From positions 1 through 64,000 of the forward strand of contig JBATXM010000256.1 of the NCBI GenBank assembly GCA_049673305.1: 64,000 bases of DNA. The letters are read 5' to 3'. This stretch comes from GCA-003244245 sp049673305 (lineage in GTDB: Bacteria > Actinomycetota > Actinomycetes > Mycobacteriales > Pseudonocardiaceae). The translations under genes and the position numbers were made by a program. Below, piece by piece: positions 32,260 through 41,064 of the stretch (position 1 is the stretch's first letter; the number at the start of each line of letters is the position of its first letter). The notes beneath the pieces are model-generated. The model was not told the DNA's origin, searched no databases, and saw only the letters and a list, made by a program, of their open reading frames with translations.

Positions 32260-34083
32260 GTGCGCCGACCATGCTTGCTCGCCGCCCTGCTAGCCGCGCT
32301 GCTGGTGGTCATGGCCGGGCCGTTGCTGGCCGGCTGCGGGATCTTCGGGGCTGGCCCTCGGGACGCAGCGGCTGCGTTCCTGGACGCGGTGGCCCGGAGC
32401 GACGATGCCGGAGCCGGGCGGCTCACCGATGACCCGGTTGTCGCGACTGAGCTGATCCGGCAGTTCCGCGATGAACTGAAGCCGCAGCGTGTGCAGCTCA
32501 CCTTGGGTGAGGTCCGCTCTGGCGACAACATCGCCTCGGCGTCCTTCGCCGCAACCTGGGATCTCGGTAGGGGCCGGCAGTGGCGTTACCTGGGCTCCTT
32601 CGAGCTGGTTCCCGCGAACGCACGGCAGGGCTGGTCGGTGCGGTGGAGCCCAGCGGTGCTGCATCCGCGGCTGGGCGCGCAGCAACGGGTGATGCTGAGC
32701 GAGGTGCCGGCCGATCCTGTCCCGGTGCTCGACCGGGCCGCAACACCATTGCTCACCTGGCAAACCGTGGTCACCGTCGCGCTGGACCGCGGCAAGGCCC
32801 CCGATCTGCCCAAGGTGGCCGCCCAGCTGGCGGCCGCCCTGGGACGCTTCGACCCCCAGCTCACCCAGCAGTCGATCATTTCGGGGGCAGGAGCCGCTCC
32901 GGCGGGAGCGCCCAGTGCGGTGGCGATGCTGCGTGAGCGCGATTACCAGTCGGTGCGAGATCAGATCTATGAGTTGCCCGGGGTGAGCTTTCCCACCCAG
33001 CAGCTGCTGCTCGGGCCGGACCGGGACTTCGCCTCCCAACTGGTGCCGGGTATCCGCACAGTGGTCGCGGAGCAGCGGGCGAACGCCGCGGGGTGGCGCA
33101 TCGTCACGGTCGCCGCGCTGGGCAACGAAGTCGACACCCTCGCCTCCCAGCCGCCCCGTCCCGTGCCGACCCTGACCACCACGATCGATCGCGCCGTCCA
33201 GGCCGCCGGCCAACGCGCTGCCGACTCGGTGCCCAAGCCGGCGATGATCGTGGCGATCCAGCCCTCCACGGGGGAAATCCTCGGTGTCGCCCAGAACAAG
33301 GCGGCCGACGCGCAAGGCGCGCTGGCGCTCACCGGGCGCTATCCACCAGGCTCTACGTTCAAGATTGTCACTGCGGTGGCCGCGCTGGAATCCAAGCAGG
33401 TCACGTTGAACTCGCCGGTGGCCTGCCCGGCGACCACCGTCGTCGGGGAGCGGGTAGTCCCCAACGACAATTTGTTCGACCTGGGTACGGTGCCCCTGCA
33501 CACCGCGTTCGCGCGCTCCTGTAATACCACGTTCGCCCAGCTGGGGGCCCGTCTGGGAGCTAGCGCGCTGACCGACGCGGCGTACCAGATGGGTATTGGG
33601 ATGGATTACGACATTCCCGGCGTCACGACCGTCACCGGTCAGGTTCCCCCTTCGGAGTCGGTGGTGCGGCGTGCGGAGAACGGATTCGGGCAGGGCCGGG
33701 TGCTCGCCAGTCCATTCGGCATGGCGCTGGTGGCATCGACGGTCGCGGCTGGTGGGCAGCTGCCCACCCCGGTTCTCATCAGGGGAATTCCGACGAAGAC
33801 CGCACTGGGGCCGGTGGAACCGATGTCCCGCGAGATCGCTGACGCGGTGCGGGCGATGATGCGGGAAACGGTGACCCAGGGCACCGCGAAAGCCTTGACG
33901 GGCCAGGGCCAGCTGTACGGCAAGACCGGAACCGCAGAGGACGACGCTACCGCGCACGGCTGGTTCGTCGGGTTCCGTGGTGATCTCGCGTTCGCCACCC
34001 TCGTCGTCGGTGCCGGTTCATCCGGCCCGGCCCTGGACGTCTCAGCGCGCTTCCTGTCCGCGCTGGGTTCCCCTGATCAGTAG
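32260..34083 (+). CDS. penicillin-binding lipoprotein (class B-like transpeptidase)
   Basis: A 607-residue protein starting at GTG. N-terminal signal with lipobox LLAGC at about residue 25, an NTF2-like/MecA N-terminal domain (DAAAAFLDAVARSDD...), a dimerisation region, and a transpeptidase domain with all three motifs: STFK (Ser365), SCN (420-422) and KTG (555-557). It crosslinks peptidoglycan outside the membrane and binds beta-lactams. The order ispG-GNAT-PBP-map matches the mycobacterial Rv2868c-Rv2861c region, where the orthologue is annotated as penicillin-binding lipoprotein. Confidence 0.93.
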   Translation: MRRPCLLAALLAALLVVMAGPLLAGCGIFGAGPRDAAAAFLDAVARSDDAGAGRLTDDPVVATELIRQFRDELKPQRVQLTLGEVRSGDNIASASFAATWDLGRGRQWRYLGSFELVPANARQGWSVRWSPAVLHPRLGAQQRVMLSEVPADPVPVLDRAATPLLTWQTVVTVALDRGKAPDLPKVAAQLAAALGRFDPQLTQQSIISGAGAAPAGAPSAVAMLRERDYQSVRDQIYELPGVSFPTQQLLLGPDRDFASQLVPGIRTVVAEQRANAAGWRIVTVAALGNEVDTLASQPPRPVPTLTTTIDRAVQAAGQRAADSVPKPAMIVAIQPSTGEILGVAQNKAADAQGALALTGRYPPGSTFKIVTAVAALESKQVTLNSPVACPATTVVGERVVPNDNLFDLGTVPLHTAFARSCNTTFAQLGARLGASALTDAAYQMGIGMDYDIPGVTTVTGQVPPSESVVRRAENGFGQGRVLASPFGMALVASTVAAGGQLPTPVLIRGIPTKTALGPVEPMSREIADAVRAMMRETVTQGTAKALTGQGQLYGKTGTAEDDATAHGWFVGFRGDLAFATLVVGAGSSGPALDVSARFLSALGSPDQ

Positions 34084-34123
34084 GGTAATCAGCATTCTGG
34101 AATGATCAGCATAGAGTGGGGGC

Positions 34124-34981
34124 ATGCCCGTGCGAACCTCGTTGCGTCCTGGCCGGCAGACACCGATGCGTCCGGTCCCCATGGCGATCCGGCGGCCGGA
34201 GTACGTCGGAAAAGCCGCGCCCAGGCCGTGCACTGAGCCGTGGATCCAGCCACCAGAGGTGATCGAGGCGATGCGGGTGGCGGGACGGATCGCCGCGCAG
34301 GCGCTCGCCGAGGGCGGCCGAGCGGTGGCGCCCGGGGTCAGCACCGATGACGTTGACCGGGTGGTGCACGAGTTCCTGCTCGACCACGGCGCGTATCCCT
34401 CGACGCTGGGGTACAAGGGCTTTCCCAAGTCGTGCTGCACGTCGCTGAACGAGGTGATCTGCCACGGCATCCCGGACTCGACCGTGATCGAGGACGGCGA
34501 CATCGTCAACATCGACGTCACCGCCTTCATCGGCGGCGTGCACGGCGATACCAACGCCACCTACCTCGCCGGTGACGTCGCTGAGGAGGACCGCCTCCTG
34601 GTCGAGCGCACCCACGAGGCGATGATGCGCGGGATCCGCGCGGTGCGGGCGGGCCGGCAGCTCAATGTGGTCGGCCGGGTCATCGAGGCGTACGCCAAGC
34701 GCTTCGGATACGGCGTGGTCCGCGACTTCACCGGTCACGGCATCGGTCGCTCCTTCCACGGCAGGCTGGTCGTGCTGCACTACGACGAGCCAAGCGTGGA
34801 CATCGTTCTGGAAGAGGGCATGACCTTCACCATCGAGCCGATGATCACGTTGGGCTCGATCGCCTATGACATCTGGCCGGACGGGTGGACGGTGACCACC
34901 AAGGACAAGCAGCGCACCGCGCAGTTCGAGCACACCCTGGTCGTCACCGCGCAGGGAGCGGAGATCATGACTCTGCCGTAA
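34124..34981 (+). CDS. map: methionine aminopeptidase, type I
   Basis: A 285-residue enzyme removing initiator Met from nascent proteins. The metal ligands are in DIVNIDVTAFIGGVHGDTNATY (two Asp), GHGIGRSFH (His), MTFTIEPM (Glu) and QFEHTLVVT (Glu). The N-terminal ~40-residue extension with PRPCTEPWIQPPEVI resembles the MapB-type of actinobacteria. ATG 34124 follows the PBP gene by 40 bases. Confidence 0.96.
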   Translation: MPVRTSLRPGRQTPMRPVPMAIRRPEYVGKAAPRPCTEPWIQPPEVIEAMRVAGRIAAQALAEGGRAVAPGVSTDDVDRVVHEFLLDHGAYPSTLGYKGFPKSCCTSLNEVICHGIPDSTVIEDGDIVNIDVTAFIGGVHGDTNATYLAGDVAEEDRLLVERTHEAMMRGIRAVRAGRQLNVVGRVIEAYAKRFGYGVVRDFTGHGIGRSFHGRLVVLHYDEPSVDIVLEEGMTFTIEPMITLGSIAYDIWPDGWTVTTKDKQRTAQFEHTLVVTAQGAEIMTLP

Positions 34982-34983
34982 CC

Positions 34984-36537
34984 ATGCCCGTAACCAGATC
35001 CGGCGCGCTGCTCGTCGCCGGCACCACTTCCGACGCGGGCAAGAGCGTGCTGGTGGCCGGGATCTGCCGGTGGCTGGCTCGTCGCGGGGTATCGGTGGCG
35101 CCGTTCAAGGCGCAGAACATGTCCAACAACTCGGTCGTGACCCTTGATGGTGGGGAGATCGGCCGGGCTCAGGCGATGCAGGCCATGGCGTGTGGCATCG
35201 AGCCGGAGGTGCGGCTCAACCCGGTCCTGCTCAAACCGGGTGGTGACCGGTGCGCCCAGGTTGTGGTGCTCGGGCAGGCTGATGGCACGGTATCCGCAGC
35301 GTCCTACCGGCACCGTAAAGCTGAGCTGCTCGACGTTGTTGTCGGCGCGTTGACGGAGTTGCGGGCTGAGTACGAGGTGGTGATCTGCGAAGGCGCCGGA
35401 TCGCCCACCGAGATCAATCTGCGGTCCACCGACATCGCCAACATGGGGTTGGCCCGGGCTGCCGGGCTGCCGGTGCTGGTGGTCGGGGACATCGACCGAG
35501 GGGGAGTGCTCGCGCATCTGTACGGCACCCTGGCTTTGCTGTCGCCCGCCGACCAGGCGCTGGTGGCTGGATTTGTGATCAACAAGTTTCGCGGCGACCC
35601 GGACCTGCTGGCCCCGGGTCTGGCGCAATTGCAGGCGCTGACCGGCCGGCGCACCTATGGGGTGCTGCCGTTCAGTGACGCCTTGTGGTTGGACGCTGAG
35701 GACTCGTTGGCGCACGTGGCCGACGGGGTGGTTGGGCGGCCTGCTCCACCGCATGGCACCCAGTGGCTGCGGGTGGCTGCGGTGCGGCTGCCGCGGATCT
35801 CCAATGGCACCGACGTCGACGCCGTAGCCTGCGAGCCTGGCGTGGCGGTGAGCTATGTCACCGAGCCTTCCCGGCTGGCCGACGCCGACCTGGTGGTGTT
35901 GCCCGGTTCCAAGTCCACCGTGGCGGACCTGTCCTGGCTTCGATGCACGGGGCTGGCCGCCGCCGTGGCGGACCACGCCCGCGCCGGAGGGCCGGTGCTG
36001 GGCATCTGCGGCGGCTACCAGATGCTGGCGCGGCGCATCGTTGATGACGTCGAGTCCGGCGCCGGGGAGGTAGCGGGCCTGGGACTGCTCGATCTTGACG
36101 TCATCTTCGACCAGCGCAAGCACCTGCGGCGGGTGGCTGGGACCGCACTGGGTGAGCCCGTCACCGGCTACGAGATCCACCACGGCCGGGTGGTGCACCG
36201 TGGCGATCCTGCCCTGGTTTCTGGGCTGGTTTCTGGGCTGGTTTCGGATGCTGATGAGGGATCCGATGGTGGCCACGTACTGGGCACCCACTGGCACGGA
36301 CTGCTCGAGAACGATGCCTTCCGCCGTGCCCTGCTGCGTCGAGTGGCCTGCCTGGCCGACCGGCCCGGCTTCCGACCGGCGCCCGACACCAGCTTCGCCG
36401 CAGCGCGGGCCGCCCAGCTGGACCTGCTCGGCGACCTGGTCTCAACCCACCTGGACACCAACGCGCTGCTCGAAGTGATCGAGCACGGCCCTCCGCCCAG
36501 CCTGCCCCTTGTCGCTCCAGGCACCGCCGATCATTAA
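34984..36537 (+). CDS. cobQ: adenosylcobyric acid synthase
   Basis: ATG 34984, two bases after the map stop, gives 517 residues. The N-terminal P-loop-like dethiobiotin-synthetase fold (LLVAGTTSDAGKSVLVAGICRWL, PFKAQNMSNNSVV) and C-terminal glutamine amidotransferase domain with the catalytic Cys in VLGICGGYQML and His in GTHWHGLLEN are both present. It amidates four carboxyl groups of adenosylcobyrinic acid a,c-diamide in cobalamin synthesis. Around 36214-36246 a 12-base unit is repeated, encoding LVSGLVSGLVSD, in a surface loop of the C-terminal domain. Confidence 0.96.
   Translation: MPVTRSGALLVAGTTSDAGKSVLVAGICRWLARRGVSVAPFKAQNMSNNSVVTLDGGEIGRAQAMQAMACGIEPEVRLNPVLLKPGGDRCAQVVVLGQADGTVSAASYRHRKAELLDVVVGALTELRAEYEVVICEGAGSPTEINLRSTDIANMGLARAAGLPVLVVGDIDRGGVLAHLYGTLALLSPADQALVAGFVINKFRGDPDLLAPGLAQLQALTGRRTYGVLPFSDALWLDAEDSLAHVADGVVGRPAPPHGTQWLRVAAVRLPRISNGTDVDAVACEPGVAVSYVTEPSRLADADLVVLPGSKSTVADLSWLRCTGLAAAVADHARAGGPVLGICGGYQMLARRIVDDVESGAGEVAGLGLLDLDVIFDQRKHLRRVAGTALGEPVTGYEIHHGRVVHRGDPALVSGLVSGLVSDADEGSDGGHVLGTHWHGLLENDAFRRALLRRVACLADRPGFRPAPDTSFAAARAAQLDLLGDLVSTHLDTNALLEVIEHGPPPSLPLVAPGTADH
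36214..36246 (+). repeat. 12-bp in-frame tandem repeat within cobQ
   Basis: CTGGTTTCTGGG is repeated twice and followed by a partial third copy (CTGGTTTCGG), giving an in-frame LVSG duplication. Frame is kept, so the enzyme may be unaffected. Confidence 0.75.
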
Positions 36538-36542
36538 CCAGG

Positions 36543-36572
36543 TTGGTCTGATCAGACTTGACCTAGTACTCT
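36543..36572 (+). promoter_or_regulatory. promoter and 12-bp palindromic operator of the phd/vapC module
   Basis: TTGGTC (36543-36548) and TACTCT (36567-36572) are spaced by 18; the antitoxin GTG is at 36579, seven bases after the -10, so the transcript is probably leaderless. The perfect palindrome GTCTGATCAGAC (36546-36557) overlaps the -35 region and fits an autoregulatory operator. Confidence 0.45.
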
Positions 36573-36578
36573 GGGCTC

Positions 36579-36845
36579 GTGGAAAAGCAGGTGAACGTCT
36601 ACGAGGCCAAGACCCAGCTCTCTAAGCTGCTGCAGCAGGTCGAGGCCGGCGACGAGATCGTCATCGCTCGCCACGGCAAGCCGATCGCCCGGTTGGTGCC
36701 CTTGCAGCGTGCTCCCGTGCGTCGGGTGCCCGGAGCATGGAAGGGCAAGATCTGGATGTCCCCTGATTTCGATGAGCCTGACCCGGAGTTGGAGGCCTTG
36801 TTCTATGACGGGCCGGTCTTCCCTGACGAGGATGAACGTTTGTGA
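36579..36845 (+). CDS. Phd/YefM-type antitoxin
   Basis: An 88-residue protein starting at GTG. The N-terminal Phd fold (VNVYEAKTQLSKLLQQVEAGDEIVIARHGKPIARLVPL) is complete, and the C-terminal half is a toxin-binding tail (GAWKGKIWMSPDFDEPDPELEALFYDG), typical of Phd antitoxins paired with PIN toxins (the VapB type of DUF2191-like tails). The stop overlaps the toxin GTG (GTGA). Confidence 0.9.
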   Translation: MEKQVNVYEAKTQLSKLLQQVEAGDEIVIARHGKPIARLVPLQRAPVRRVPGAWKGKIWMSPDFDEPDPELEALFYDGPVFPDEDERL

Positions 36846-37216
36846 GGCTCCTGCTCGACACGAACGTCCTGATCTGGTGGCTTGCGGAGTCGCCACGGCT
36901 GAGCGCAGAGACCCGTGAGGCGATCACAGGGGAACTTGAGGTCATGGTGTCGGCGGTCAGTGCGTTCGAGATCGCAGCCAAGGCCGCAGCCGGCAAGTTG
37001 CGGGTACCGGGTGACCTTGCTGTGCAGATCACGGAGCAGACGATGATCGAACTGCCGGTAACGGTGCGGCACGGACTAGCAGTGGGACAGCTACCCATGC
37101 ACCATCGGGACCCTTTCGATCGGCTGCTCATCGCGCAGGCGGGATGTGAGGGCCTCACGATCGTCACGAGTGACCGCGTGTTCGCCGCCTACGACGTGCC
37201 GACCCTGCCCGCCTGA
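36842..37216 (+). CDS. vapC: VapC-family PIN toxin
   Basis: A 124-residue PIN-domain protein beginning at GTG: D in LLLDTNVLIWWLAESPRLS, E in SAVSAFEIAAKAAAGKL, D in HHRDPFDRLLIAQA and D in VTSDRVFAAYDVP. This subgroup (LLLDTNVLIWWL) is the common PIN partner of Phd antitoxins. Predicted RNase held in check by the upstream antitoxin. It converges on the DUF397 gene with a 22-base gap. Confidence 0.93.
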   Translation: MRLLLDTNVLIWWLAESPRLSAETREAITGELEVMVSAVSAFEIAAKAAAGKLRVPGDLAVQITEQTMIELPVTVRHGLAVGQLPMHHRDPFDRLLIAQAGCEGLTIVTSDRVFAAYDVPTLPA

Positions 37217-37238
37217 CTGACCCGGTGAACCGCAGTGG

Positions 37239-37475
37239 TCAGGGGGCGAGCTCGTCGTGCTTCACGCCGCCAATGAATGCCGCCCAGGTGGGTTGGCCGA
37301 CGACTAGGGCGAGGCCGTTCGGGTGGTGGCTGTGCCGCACCGCGACCCGGTCGGTGGCGTCGGAAACGCCACCGACCTCAACACAGCTTCCGCCAGCGTT
37401 GTTGCTGTAGCTGCTGATTCGCCAGGAGACCTTGACCCGAGCGTCCGGGCCAAGGATCTGGCCCAGGTGGGTCAT
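37239..37475 (-). CDS. DUF397 protein
   Basis: A 78-residue protein with the DUF397 pattern: WRISSYSNNAGGSCVEVGGVSDATDRVAVRHS and WAAFIGGVKHDEL at the C-terminus. It begins directly after the stop of the XRE/DUF5753 regulator (37476), the normal pairing. This is the second such pair in the window and differs in sequence from that at 8277. Confidence 0.88.
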   Translation of the reverse strand: MTHLGQILGPDARVKVSWRISSYSNNAGGSCVEVGGVSDATDRVAVRHSHHPNGLALVVGQPTWAAFIGGVKHDELAP

Positions 37476-38327
37476 TTACAGATCCTCTCCAATGGCGCGG
37501 ATGAGCTTAGCGGATTCCGCTGGCTCGAGCGCGCTCTTCAGAAGGTTATCGTATACCCGGACGAACCGCTCGGAGTCCGGCGGCTCCACGTAGACCGCAC
37601 CGCCCAGCGTCTCGGCATAGCCGACGTCCAGGTCCGGTTCCGCGATGGTGAAGATCAGGAAGTGCCCGCTGGAGCCGGCATGCGCACCGACGCTCGCCGG
37701 GAGCACCCGGAGATCCACCTGCGGTCGCTCTGCGGTGGCGAGCAGGTGTTCTAGCTGGTCGCGCAGCACTTCCGGCCCGCCGATCTCGCGGCGCAGCGCG
37801 AACTCAGCGATGATCACGTTCAACTGTGGCGGCGCCTGCTGGCGCAGCACGGCTTGCCGGTCCATCCGCAGCTGCACCCAGCGAGCGATCTGCGCGGGCT
37901 CGGCCTCCCAGTCCATGGCGGTGATCACGGCCTCGGCGTACTCCCGGGTCTGCAGCAGGCCACTGATCACCAAGGGGTCGAAGGATCGAATCTCGGTCGC
38001 GCGGGACTCCAGCCACACGAAGTCCACGAACTGGCGCTCGACGTCCGGCTCGTAGCCGTCCCACCAGCCCTTCTGCCACACGTCCTCGGCCAGCCGGAGC
38101 AGGCCGTCGCGCTGGCGACGATCGGACACGCCGTACAGGTCGAGCAGCGCCATCAGGTCCGGGCGGCGGATGGGGTACTCGCCGGACTCGAACCGGCTCA
38201 CCGTGGAGGCGTCGCGCTGCAGGTACTCGCCGGCTTGCGCCAGCGTCATCCTGGTCGTGTCGCGGAGCTCACGCAGGCGCTGGCCCAGCCACTGGGATCG
38301 TAGAGTCAGGTTCGGCTTGGTTGGCAT
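37476..38327 (-). CDS. XRE-family regulator with DUF5753 domain
   Basis: ATG 38327 gives 283 residues (an ATG at 38342 is an alternative). HTH: LGQRLRELRDTTRMTLAQAGEYLQRDASTVSRFESGEYPIRRP; then DUF5753 with FVDFVWLESRATEIRSFDPLVISGLLQT and DLRVLPASVGAHAGSSGHFLIF. Likely DNA-binding autoregulator with the DUF397 partner downstream. A small inverted repeat (38361-38374) upstream could be its operator. Confidence 0.9.
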   Translation of the reverse strand: MPTKPNLTLRSQWLGQRLRELRDTTRMTLAQAGEYLQRDASTVSRFESGEYPIRRPDLMALLDLYGVSDRRQRDGLLRLAEDVWQKGWWDGYEPDVERQFVDFVWLESRATEIRSFDPLVISGLLQTREYAEAVITAMDWEAEPAQIARWVQLRMDRQAVLRQQAPPQLNVIIAEFALRREIGGPEVLRDQLEHLLATAERPQVDLRVLPASVGAHAGSSGHFLIFTIAEPDLDVGYAETLGGAVYVEPPDSERFVRVYDNLLKSALEPAESAKLIRAIGEDL

Positions 38328-38360
38328 GACGCCATCATGCACTATCTGTCAAGATGCGAG

Positions 38361-38374
38361 ACACAATTTTGTGT
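38361..38374. promoter_or_regulatory. ACACAA-TT-TTGTGT inverted repeat upstream of the XRE gene
   Basis: Six-base arms with a two-base centre, 34 bases upstream of the regulator ATG at 38327 and 84 bases before the divergent small gene at 38458. Suitable in size and place for an XRE dimer; no second copy seen. Confidence 0.35.
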
Positions 38375-38457
38375 AATCAGCTTACCTGTGTCATGCTTCC
38401 CGTCCACGATCTCCATGGGACGGGCATGGTGACCCTGAGTGCACCAGGAGTGCTTCC

Positions 38458-38703
38458 ATGACGAGCGATTCAGGCGTGTTGGTCTACGCATCGGTCATGA
38501 TCGACGGCAAGGCGAAGGTCAACTACAGGGTGTACGAAGGTGGGCTGGTCGAGTTCGCGATCGGCGACGGTCAGTACGGTGTGCTCACCACCGAACCCGG
38601 CCCGCACGACCTCGTCGGCCGCGCCCAGCAGGCCCTCTACGCCGCCCTGAACTCAGCCCGGAACGTGGTCGCCCGCAACGACGAGAACCCCGCGACAGAT
38701 TGA
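38458..38703 (+). CDS. small hypothetical protein (81 aa)
   Basis: ATG 38458 is preceded by AGGAG at 8-12 bases. The product is beta-rich at the N-terminus (GVLVYASVMIDGKAKVNYRVYEGGLVEFAIG) and helical at the C-terminus (GRAQQALYAALNSARN). It is divergent from the XRE regulator, a common place for genes controlled by such regulators. No family recognised. Confidence 0.6.
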   Translation: MTSDSGVLVYASVMIDGKAKVNYRVYEGGLVEFAIGDGQYGVLTTEPGPHDLVGRAQQALYAALNSARNVVARNDENPATD

Positions 38704-38721
38704 CCGCCACGACTAGCTGTG

Positions 38722-39291
38722 GTGACTGACCCGCTCGGACCTCGTGATGTCCTGTGGCGTGTTGCCAGCCAACAGCGGGGCTAATTCACCGCAGGTCAGG
38801 CCTTGGAGGTCGGGTACTCGTACCAGACTCAGCGCTTCCATGCACAACGTGGCAACTAGCTCCGCGTCGACCGTGGCATCTACCGCTTCCGCGAGTACGA
38901 CGACATGCCCAGCGAGGAGAACGACTACCTCGTTCGCTGGTCGCTGTGGAGCCGGGAACGCGCCGTCGTCTCACACGCGAGCGCTCTCGCCGTGCACGAT
39001 CTCGGCACCGCCAACCCCTCGCGGGTCCATCTGACCGTGCCACCGGGCTTCCGACAGAAGGACGCAGCGATCGCGCTGCACCACGCGGACCTCGACCGGA
39101 GCGAGATCGAACAGCGCGAGGGGTTCCGGATCACGACGCCATTGCGAGCGATAGCCGAGACTGCCGAAGCTGACGTGGACCTGCTGAACTGCGGCACCGC
39201 CACCCGCAGACAACTTCTCCACGCGGCGCAGCGCCTGGGCGCCCGCGCCGAACTCGGCGTCGAGCGAGCACTGCGCGTGGAGCTGCCATGA
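38722..39291 (+). pseudogene. AbiEi-type antitoxin/regulator gene with two nonsense codons
   Basis: One continuous reading frame from GTG 38722 to 39291 is interrupted only by TAA (38782-38784) and TAG (38857-38859); both are in frame. Reading through, the protein shows the AbiEi plan: SQQRG-stop-FTAGQALEVGYS (winged helix), RGN-stop-LRVDRGIYRFREYDDMPSEE, then VVSHASALAVHDLG and RVHLTVP. The TAG stands where relatives have Trp, a one-base change. Type IV antitoxins of this family repress abiE and counter a nucleotidyltransferase toxin. Inactive unless stops are suppressed; an internal start at 38905 leaves only the C-terminal domain. Confidence 0.75.
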
Positions 39292-39640
39292 CCTCGCTAA
39301 AAGGACATAAAAGGATGATGTCGCCCTCCGCCGCGGGTATGAAGTACTCCTGAAGCAGGCGCCCGACGATTCGGGCGTGGATCTCGGCCGACTTCGTCGA
39401 CGGGTGGTTTTCGACCGAGTAGCGGCTCGACTCGCGGCCGCACCGGTGGGTCGCTGGATCTTGAAAAGGCGGCGCCGCTCTGGAGTTTCGGATTCTCGAT
39501 CGAGCGCGAATGACCAAGGATCTCGACCTTGCCATTCGCGCCACTCAATCAGACGTCACCGAAGTCCGCGATTCGCTGCTTGGGTTCAAACACGCCAGTC
39601 AAATCTCGAGCCACGCGCGTAAGTCAGCTGTCTACCTACG
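39288..39640 (+). pseudogene. AbiEii-type nucleotidyltransferase toxin remnant
   Basis: Downstream of the antitoxin and overlapping its stop (ATGA). Protein-level matches are split over frames: GYEVLLKQAPDDSGVDLGRL, then RRRVVFDRVAARLAAAPVGRWILK, then, one base out of phase after an AAAA run, GGAALEFRILDRARMTKDLDLAI, which is the nucleotidyltransferase signature (GGxAL...R.T.DLDL) of AbiEii/DUF1814 proteins. The gene then ends in unrelated sequence at a 41-base repeat. At least two indels and a truncation: nonfunctional. Confidence 0.7.
39586..39626 (+). repeat. 41-bp direct repeat, copy A
   Basis: TCAAACACGCCAGTCAAATC at the start and the following 21 bases match 36 of 41 positions of 47489-47529 in the same orientation. 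It occurs at the point where AbiEii similarity ends. The two copies bracket 7.9 kb of toxin-antitoxin, zinc-ribbon and NACHT genes. Confidence 0.65.
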
Positions 39641-39654
39641 GCAACAGGCCTTTC

Positions 39655-39735
39655 CGGGGAGCACCGCGCCGCGTTCGAGACCGAGTTCCGAGCGGTTCGG
39701 CAGGCCAGGTAGCCGTTTGATGTGTACCGGTGTCT
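39655..39735 (+). pseudogene. remnant of a DUF6247-like gene
   Basis: The bases GGGGAGCACCGCGCCGCGTT and the next ~20 match, with few changes, the start of the DUF6247-like gene at about 43217, encoding GEHRAAFE-E-EFR. The frame then breaks and stops. A duplicated and decayed fragment. Confidence 0.5.
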
Positions 39736-39775
39736 GAATGGGTCCAGTTCTCGAGAGACGCGAGTGTCGATGTAG

Positions 39776-40877
39776 CTAGCGGGGGACGCCGGAGCCGTGC
39801 AGGATGGTGAATCCGGGCTCGGTGCTGGGGCCGGGTACCCAGCTGATGATGCGGCTATTGCCATGAAGTCGTACGGCCCCGGTTGCCCAGTCCTGGGCTT
39901 TGGTTTCGTCGGTCGGGCTGCGGCCGTCGATACGGGCGAGGACTTTGATCAGTTTCCACCCGTCGGTGTAGCGACGAAGGAAGTAGTGCTGAAAGCTGAT
40001 GGCGTCGAGGACGTACCAGGCGTTGAGGTCACCGGATGGCGGTCCCAGGGCAGCAGCCCGTCCTTGGGCAGGTCGATCTGTGCGAGTGCCCAGGCTTGGG
40101 CTTGCGTGACCGACAGTGACCGGTCGGTGCTGGCCAGCAACTCGCCCACGGTGGCGTGGTGGGTGCCCCAGTGGAGCAGGTAGGTGACCAACGAGCTCGG
40201 CGCGGCGGTCTCGTGGAGCGGGCGCAGGGCTTCGGTGCCAGCTAGGGCGACCCCACCCATCGCCACCTGGCCCGACTGCATCAAGGCCATGAACTGTTCC
40301 ACGGACTGCATCTGGGGGGGATCGGCTGCGGTGGAGATGGCCAGGGTGATGCCGCCCAGTTCTCGCACCCGCTGGCCGGTCGGACCCGTGCACTGGACCC
40401 TCCATGTTTCGCCAGTGTCGTCGAGGGTCACGGTCAGCTCATCGCCTTCGAGAGTGGCCACAATGTCCGGAATCGGGGCGTCGACCACGAAGTCTTGGAA
40501 GGGGCTGCGCAGTCCCACCCGCCGGTAGTGAGACACGGTGTTGACGGTCCAATGCCTGTCGTGGGAGTTCAAGATCACTTGTTCCAGCGATGGGTTGAAA
40601 GGACGGGCCCGGTTGACCACTCCGCCGGCTGACAGCGAGCGTGGTGCAGGTTCGCCGAGATAAAGGTGATGAAATCACGGACCTGCACGGTCGGCTGCAT
40701 CTGTCCGAGATCCCAGCCGCAGGTCTGGCAATCCTTGGGCCACAGGTTCAGCGTCAGCTTGGCTAGCCCCTCGCGCCCCAGGCTGGTGGCGGTTTGTTCG
40801 TCAACGACGAAGGGATAGTCAGCGTCAACCGCGGGCGCAGGCTGACGTTGGTTCCGTAGGCGTTTCCCATTGCCCAT
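39776..40877 (-). pseudogene. zinc-ribbon paralogue A, frameshifted
   Basis: Three consecutive frames assemble one protein. The first (from about 40877) has LGREGLAKLTLNLWPKDCQTCGWDLG and NLHHARCQPAEW (CxxC plus HHxxC, a likely zinc site). The second (to ~40030) has FNPSLEQVILNSHDRHWTVNTVSHYRRVGLRSP and GGITLAISTAADPPQMQ. The third ends the gene with LNAWYVLDAISFQHYFLRRYTDGWKLIKVLARIDGRSP. The paralogue at 41692-42935 shares the first ~230 residues but has a P-loop module at the end. Compared with it, about 40 residues are missing near the first shift. Function unknown. Confidence 0.55.
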
Positions 40878-41064
40878 CCCGCGATCGCCTCCCACGACGA
40901 GCGTGCCGCACCTGCGTTCGGTTACCGAGGGTAATTTTTTCGACTGTGACGAAATCACCCTGCCCTGGCTCGCCAGCATATCCTACTGTTAGATTGTCCT
41001 CCCTGTGACGGCATGGGTCCTGGGCGAGTCGATCGTGGGATAGTGCGAAGGGAGCTGTAGCGGG

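Noticed and set aside
32290..33957. 555-codon minus-strand frame opposite the PBP gene
   Set aside because: His/Gly/Arg-rich antisense frame typical of GC-rich genes; the PBP on the plus strand has all catalytic motifs.
34864..36297. 477-codon minus-strand frame opposite cobQ
   Set aside because: Shadow frame; cobQ on the plus strand is complete and recognisable.
39584..39600. GGTTCAAAC resembling a tRNA T-loop, at the 41-bp repeat
   Set aside because: No acceptor, D or anticodon stems can be built around it at either repeat copy.
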